Both the position numbers and the translations under genes were made by a program. A stretch of 23,402 nucleotides of DNA from IMG/VR virus record IMGVR_UViG_3300009285_008581, positions 1 to 23,402 of that record. One strand, given 5' to 3'. Positions 20,302-23,402 of the stretch are shown in pieces (within the stretch, counting starts at the first letter, position 1; each line of letters opens with the position of its first letter). The stretch comes from a virus. The notes under the pieces were generated by a model, which ran no database searches, was not told the origin of the DNA, and worked only from the letters and a program-made list of their open reading frames with translations.

Positions 20302-20556
20302 ATGTTTGCAGACTCGCCTCAGGCTGGCCAGTGTGTCCGCCAAAACGGGCGCACCTGCCTCGTCCTGGCCGCCTAGACGGACAGCGCCGGTGTGGAGATG
20401 CTGCGCATCCGGCCGGCCTGGGGGCAGCCCGAGGACGTGACAGTCGCAGAGTGCCGGCCCAGCACACTGCGCGTAGTCGGGCCTGATGATCCCGACGAGG
20501 ACGACTACTGGGCCGCGCGCGTCTGGCGGCGGGGCGGGGTAAACGAAAAAGGGTGA
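20302..20556 (+). pseudogene. Small gene interrupted by an in-frame amber codon
   Basis: The ATG at 20302 has GGGGAG 5 nt upstream and reads QCVRQNGRTCLVLAA before a TAG at 20374-20376. The same frame continues with typical codon use (TDSAGVEMLRIRPAWGQPEDVTV ... DDPDEDDYWAARVW) to a TGA at 20554-20556. The two parts read as one ~84-residue small beta-type protein. Either a single point mutation (for example CAG to TAG) has killed the gene, or the amber codon is read through, or it is a sequencing error. The next gene's GTG begins just after its stop. Confidence 0.65.
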
Positions 20557-20557
20557 T

Positions 20558-20878
20558 GTGTTGTTTGAGGTGTTGTGTGAAGCGGCAGAGCGCGACGAGC
20601 TGGTGTTGGTTGACGGTGGCATGTGCCGTTACCATCTGCGGCGTGATGGCCAGCTCACCATCCACGAAATCCTCGTGCTGCCGGCAAGGCGCGGACAGGG
20701 TATCGGCACAGGTTTGCTGCAGCGGCTGAAGCAGGTCGACGGTGCATCGAGTATCTACGCGCGTTGTCCAGCCGACCTGCTGGCCAATCGCTGGTATGCC
20801 CGGCAGGGGTTCGAGTATCGCGGCGCGGAACGCCTACCGTCCGGTCGAGTACTCAATGCATGGAGGCTTGTGCTGTGA
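20558..20878 (+). CDS. GNAT-family N-acetyltransferase (106 aa)
   Basis: A minimal GNAT domain: IHEILVLPARRGQGIGTGLLQRL gives the acetyl-CoA pyrophosphate loop (R44-x-G-Q-G-I-G50), and CPADLLANRWYARQGFEYRGAE is the usual C-terminal strand-helix-strand. The start is a GTG at 20558 just after the preceding stop; the ribosome site is weak, so coupling is likely. It overlaps the next gene by GTGA. GNAT proteins can modify proteins, small molecules or (as in phage Mu Mom) DNA bases. The substrate here is unknown, and its fixed pairing with the next gene is the best clue. Confidence 0.75.
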   Translation: MLFEVLCEAAERDELVLVDGGMCRYHLRRDGQLTIHEILVLPARRGQGIGTGLLQRLKQVDGASSIYARCPADLLANRWYARQGFEYRGAERLPSGRVLNAWRLVL

Positions 20879-21660
20879 TCCCTGAGTTGGTGTGGTGCCA
20901 GGCCGGTAATCCGCGCTTCGCCGCGATTGCTGTTGCCGCCGGGTTCAGGTACGGCGCACGGCTCCCTGGTACCACCTATGGTAAGGTGTGGTTCGCGGAT
21001 CAGGATTGGAAAAAGCCCAACAGGATCGCCTATATGCGCGCATTGTCAGGGCACCTGCCGACCATGGCGACGGTGTTGGACTGGGAGCGGGAGGAGCAAC
21101 TGGCGGAAGTGTTGTCGTGGGCCGAGGAGGCGGCGCAGTATGTTGCGCGAATCGTAATTGTGCCGAAGGTGCCTGGGCGTGTCGGATTGCTGCCCAGGCA
21201 GATCGGTGGCCGGCCGGTGATTCTCGGCATCAGTATCCCGTCTGCTTACGGCGGCACAAGGGTTCAAGCGTGGGAGTTTGCTGGGTGGCCTGTCCACCTG
21301 TTGGGTGGGCAGCCGCAGATGCAGATGCGCGTATGGGCCAGGCTGCGCCACATTTGCGAAACAGTCTCCTGTGATGGCAATGCACCATCGTTGATGGCAA
21401 CTCGACGGGCTGCATTTTGGGTGCCTGGCACGGGGCGCCCGAGTGATGATCGGTACTGGATGCCACTATCCGAGGCTGGCGATGACCGCAGACTGGGAGC
21501 GCCAGATGAAGCCGTCCGGAGATCCTGTGCGAATATCGTTGCTGCGTGGCGACGCATTTGTGGCCTGAGCGCCACAAAATCATCATGGCCCGCCCCGGGT
21601 GTTGGGTTCAACACTGTGTTCTTTGCCGACGAGGAGACAACCGATGCACCACAATCTTGA
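20875..21660 (+). CDS. Conserved phage protein paired with GNAT, possibly DUF6610-like (261 aa)
   Basis: The GTG start at 20875 overlaps the GNAT stop (GTGA) and has GGAGG 8 nt upstream; the longer frame from 20764 is a shadow. Conserved-looking blocks: LVWCQAGNPRFAAIAVAAGFRYGARLPG, VWFADQDWKKPNR, VLDWEREEQLAEVLSWAEEAAQYV, IVPKV, GISIPSAYGG, WEFAGWPVHLLGG and VSCDGN. I recall these from a phage family (I believe DUF6610). The order of strands with IVPKV, GISIPS, VHLLGG and a final VSCDGN suggests a TIM-barrel-like fold of the tRNA-guanine transglycosylase kind, which would allow a role in DNA or RNA base modification. That part is inference. Confidence 0.6.
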   Translation: MIPELVWCQAGNPRFAAIAVAAGFRYGARLPGTTYGKVWFADQDWKKPNRIAYMRALSGHLPTMATVLDWEREEQLAEVLSWAEEAAQYVARIVIVPKVPGRVGLLPRQIGGRPVILGISIPSAYGGTRVQAWEFAGWPVHLLGGQPQMQMRVWARLRHICETVSCDGNAPSLMATRRAAFWVPGTGRPSDDRYWMPLSEAGDDRRLGAPDEAVRRSCANIVAAWRRICGLSATKSSWPAPGVGFNTVFFADEETTDAPQS

Positions 21661-21892
21661 GCACCTCACAGCCAGGGAGCGCGCCCTGGCGTGGCTGTCA
21701 GACGCGGAAGCCTGCGCGGAGCGGGCCGACTACCAGGGCGCAGCGGCCGGTGCATCGCTTGCCCTGCGCCTCCTGGTTGCCTGCGACGACCCGGACATCA
21801 CTGCGCTGCACCGGCGCGCGCACAGCATCATGTACGACTGCCTGTATCACCTGCCCGGCACGCTCCTGGAGGTATCCAATGCCAGCACGTGA
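21644..21892 (+). CDS. Hypothetical helical protein (82 aa)
   Basis: ATG at 21644 with GAGGAG 7 nt upstream, overlapping the previous gene by 17 nt. The product is a tetratricopeptide-like helical hairpin in appearance (ARERALAWLSDAEACAERADYQGAAAGASLALRLL), with a second pair of helices after it. No family is assigned. It overlaps the next gene, whose ATG lies at 21879. Confidence 0.6.
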   Translation: MHHNLEHLTARERALAWLSDAEACAERADYQGAAAGASLALRLLVACDDPDITALHRRAHSIMYDCLYHLPGTLLEVSNAST

Positions 21893-22109
21893 CGAGATCC
21901 CCGTCCCGCCCGGCGCCCTGACGCCCGTACAGCAGATCACCCTGCGGTGGATCGCGGCCGCCGACGGAGCCTGGGCCACTGGCCCACCGAGTATGAAAGG
22001 CGCCACAACGGCGCTGGTGTCAGCCGGCCTGCTCGAGCGCAGTCGGATCTTCCCGCGCCACTGCCGCCTGACGGAGGCCGGCCGCCGGAAGCTGGAGGCC
22101 ACGCCATGA
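21879..22109 (+). CDS. Small winged-helix protein (76 aa)
   Basis: ATG at 21879 with GGAGG 6 nt upstream. The whole protein fits one winged-helix domain: LTPVQQITLRWIAAADG, SMKGATTALVSAGLLERSR, then the wing and LTEAGRRKLEA, as in MarR/PadR-like small regulators. It may regulate the operon or act as a DNA-binding accessory. Coupled to the next gene by ATGA. Confidence 0.65.
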   Translation: MPARDEIPVPPGALTPVQQITLRWIAAADGAWATGPPSMKGATTALVSAGLLERSRIFPRHCRLTEAGRRKLEATP

Positions 22110-22792
22110 AGGAGAGAGGCACCATCTTCTCCGCGCCGGAAATACGGGCCATCCTGCGCGACGAGAACCCCAAGGCGCAGATGCGGCGGGTAGTGGAGCC
22201 GCAGCCGGCCGGTAGGGACCTATTGGATTATCTCGACGGCGCATGGCTGCGCCTGGACTTCAACGGCCTGCTGCTGCCCCGCATCTGTGACCTGCCTATG
22301 CACTGCCTTTCCGGCCGGCCCGGCGATCGGCTGTGGGTGCTCGAGACCTGGGCAGTCATCTGGACGGAGTATGAGCCGGACCGGAGCGAAGGGCAGACGA
22401 TCCGCGACGTCCCCCACGTCGTACAGTACCGGGCTGACAGCAACGCCCGGTATCCGGGCGATTGGCCGGACGATGGGGGCGACGACCCCGCATGTCCGCG
22501 CTGGCGTCCATCCACCCAGATGCCGCGCTGGGCCTCACGCATCATCCTGGAGATCGCTGAGGTGCGCGTCCAGCGTCTGCAGGACATCACGGAGGAGGAC
22601 GCACGGGCGGAGGGCGTCGAGCGCGGCTGGTACGAGCGCGACACCCCTGACGGGCCGGAGGTTGTGCGCACAGATTACCGCGCCGGCTTCCGGGCGCTGT
22701 GGGACCGGGTCAGCGGCAAGGCATACCCTTGGGAGAGCGACCCCTGGGTATGGGCGATCACGTTCCGCCGGCTGGAGGAGGAAAACCGATGA
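22106..22792 (+). CDS. ASCH-like phage protein (228 aa)
   Basis: A familiar phage family: FSAPEIRAIL..NPKAQMRRVVEPQP at the start, RPGDRLWVLETWAV in the middle, STQMPRWASRIILEIAEVRVQRLQDITEEDARAEGV, and GFRALWDRVSG...W..DPWVWAITFRR at the end. It is usually annotated as an ASCH-domain-containing or morphogenetic-like phage protein, probably RNA- or nucleotide-binding. In this copy NPKAQMRR replaces the more usual GRKTQTRR. ATG at 22106 with GGAGG 7 nt upstream and ATGA overlaps at both ends. Confidence 0.8.
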   Translation: MKERGTIFSAPEIRAILRDENPKAQMRRVVEPQPAGRDLLDYLDGAWLRLDFNGLLLPRICDLPMHCLSGRPGDRLWVLETWAVIWTEYEPDRSEGQTIRDVPHVVQYRADSNARYPGDWPDDGGDDPACPRWRPSTQMPRWASRIILEIAEVRVQRLQDITEEDARAEGVERGWYERDTPDGPEVVRTDYRAGFRALWDRVSGKAYPWESDPWVWAITFRRLEEENR

Positions 22793-23100
22793 GCAACACC
22801 GCGAGCGGTGTAATGGAGTTGAGGCCCGTAGTGCTGCGGTTCGCGCAGCTGATGGAAGCCAGGCTGCGCGAGCATGATGCAGAGCGCGGCTGCGCGGGCT
22901 GGCTGGACTATGACATGGACTACCTCATACACCGCATGATAGGGGAAGTGGATGAGGTGACCTGCCTGTGGAGGGACAGGTGGCCGCCACCTAGCCTGGC
23001 TGAAATGGCTGCCGAGTGCGCAGACGTGGCAAATTACGCCATGATGATCGCAGACCTCGCCGGCACGCTCCTGGAAGATGTGCCAGCCCCGGAGGTGTAG
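22789..23100 (+). CDS. MazG-like nucleotide pyrophosphohydrolase (103 aa)
   Basis: An all-alpha NTP pyrophosphatase pattern: IHRMIGEVDEVTCLW gives the first acidic pair (E53, E56) and AECADVANYAMMIADLAG gives the second (E76, D79), the usual Mg2+-binding E-x2-E and E-x2-D arrangement. Such phage enzymes clear modified or non-canonical nucleotides or lower alarmone levels. The ATG at 22789 overlaps the previous TGA (ATGA). Confidence 0.7.
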   Translation: MSNTASGVMELRPVVLRFAQLMEARLREHDAERGCAGWLDYDMDYLIHRMIGEVDEVTCLWRDRWPPPSLAEMAAECADVANYAMMIADLAGTLLEDVPAPEV

Positions 23101-23101
23101 G

Positions 23102-23221
23102 ATGATCCGCTACCCCGCCTGCCTCGCCCTCGTCACCGCCCTCGTCGTCGCCCGGCCCGGCCTGCTGCCGCCGGTCCGGCGGCTCGAGGTGACGCTCGAG
23201 CTGACGTTCTCCGGCCACGAC
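23102..23221 (+). CDS. N-terminal fragment of a small phage protein, cut at a junction
   Basis: ATG at 23102 with GGAGG 6 nt upstream, one base after the previous TAG. It begins MIRYPACLALVTALVVARPGLLPP, a signal-like or membrane-anchor hydrophobic stretch, then RRLEVTLELTF. From about 23222 the sequence changes to what looks like a bacterial gene on the other strand, so the true C-terminus is not here. The function is unknown. Confidence 0.5.
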
Positions 23222-23402
23222 GCCCTGCGCCGCCACGCTCAACTCGTAGCTCATCACCTGAACCGCAGCCGCCAGGTTGAGCGAGGAAAAATCCGGGTTG
23301 GCGGGAATATTCACCAGCACCTGCGCCTTGCCCATTTCTTCATTGGTCAGGCCGGACATCTCGGTGCCAAACAGCAGCGCCACCGGCTGTTTCGTTGCCT
23401 GT
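23222..23402 (-). CDS. trmJ: Internal fragment of TrmJ-type tRNA methyltransferase (bacterial)
   Basis: Read from the right edge leftward the frame gives QATKQPVALLFGTEMSGLTN, then NEEMGKAQ, NIPANPDFSSLNLAAAVQVM and SYEL.VAAQG. These are the signature motifs of the SPOUT tRNA (cytidine/uridine-2'-O-)methyltransferase TrmJ of Beta/Gammaproteobacteria, with the GTE/GLTNEE loop and the SSLNL knot motif. Similarity stops at about 23222, where the upstream phage operon begins, and the gene's C-terminus is missing. Codon use and GC content are lower than in the phage genes. It is most simply a chimeric contig end, less likely a prophage-host boundary. Confidence 0.75.

Noticed and set aside
20374-20376. 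Genome-wide recoding of TAG
   Set aside because: Other genes here end properly at TAG (for example 7796, 8823, 15418, 18209 and 20299), so the amber codon in 20302-20556 is a local event.
22991-23383. 130-aa minus-strand frame as one gene
   Set aside because: Only its first part (right of ~23222) is TrmJ-like. The rest is antisense shadow of the MazG-like gene and the gene starting at 23102.
1-23402. tRNA genes, CRISPR arrays, IS elements, integrase and attachment core
   Set aside because: I looked for T-loop motifs, regularly spaced identical repeats with unique spacers, transposase/integrase motifs and long direct repeats on both strands and found none. The 18-bp repeats at 15235-15306 are coding tandem repeats.

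Overview
This window is a piece of a tailed-phage (Caudoviricetes) genome or prophage with a high-GC, tightly packed gene layout. It has an HK97-type head module, a RecT/Bet recombinase, a replication initiator with a DnaC-like loader, and a divergently organised regulatory region. Genes mostly overlap by ATGA, GTGA or TGATG junctions and carry AGGAGG-type ribosome sites. The predicted promoters are sigma70-like, several with an extended -10 (TGn-TATACT) and an 18-bp spacer. The host cannot be fixed from the sequence. No integrase, tRNA, IS element or CRISPR array was seen.

Layout. (1) 1-8035, minus strand: late head operon read right to left. It holds a 79-aa ORF, small terminase, large terminase, a 45-aa membrane protein, a portal fused to a MuF-type head morphogenesis domain, a 73-aa membrane protein, a prohead protease with a long C-terminal extension, the major capsid protein, and a structural protein cut by the left edge. 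(2) 8036-8452: no gene. A strong minus-strand promoter is followed by a chain of perfect GC-rich hairpins and then by a second minus-strand promoter just ahead of the late operon. (3) 8453-17671, minus strand: early/replication operon. From its promoter it runs ParB-MT-A70 methyltransferase, PD-(D/E)XK nuclease, several small Cys-rich or low-complexity proteins, Bet with a zinc ribbon, replication initiator with internal iterons, DnaC-like ATPase, a truncated RuvC-like gene, an ASCH protein, and finally a sigma-region-4-like protein that is well placed to switch on the late operon. (4) 17672-18680: control region with two face-to-face promoters, a small HTH gene, a second GC-rich structured intergenic tract bounded by inward-facing promoters, and a divergent promoter pair with operator-like repeats. 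(5) 18681-23221, plus strand: a second early operon of small proteins. It includes a LexA-type winged helix protein, zinc-binding small proteins, a gene interrupted by an amber codon, a GNAT enzyme next to a conserved phage protein (possibly DUF6610), a winged helix protein, a second ASCH protein and a MazG-like pyrophosphohydrolase.

The last ~180 bases (about 23222-23402) do not look like the phage: read on the minus strand they encode an internal piece of a proteobacterial TrmJ-type tRNA methyltransferase. This is either a contig-end chimera or a phage-host junction.

The points most worth follow-up are the promoter-hairpin-chain-promoter element upstream of the terminase genes, its possible counterpart at 18.3-18.54 kb, the face-to-face promoter pair, and the iteron-bearing initiator gene. 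Family assignments come from motif recognition in the translated sequence. No database search was run.
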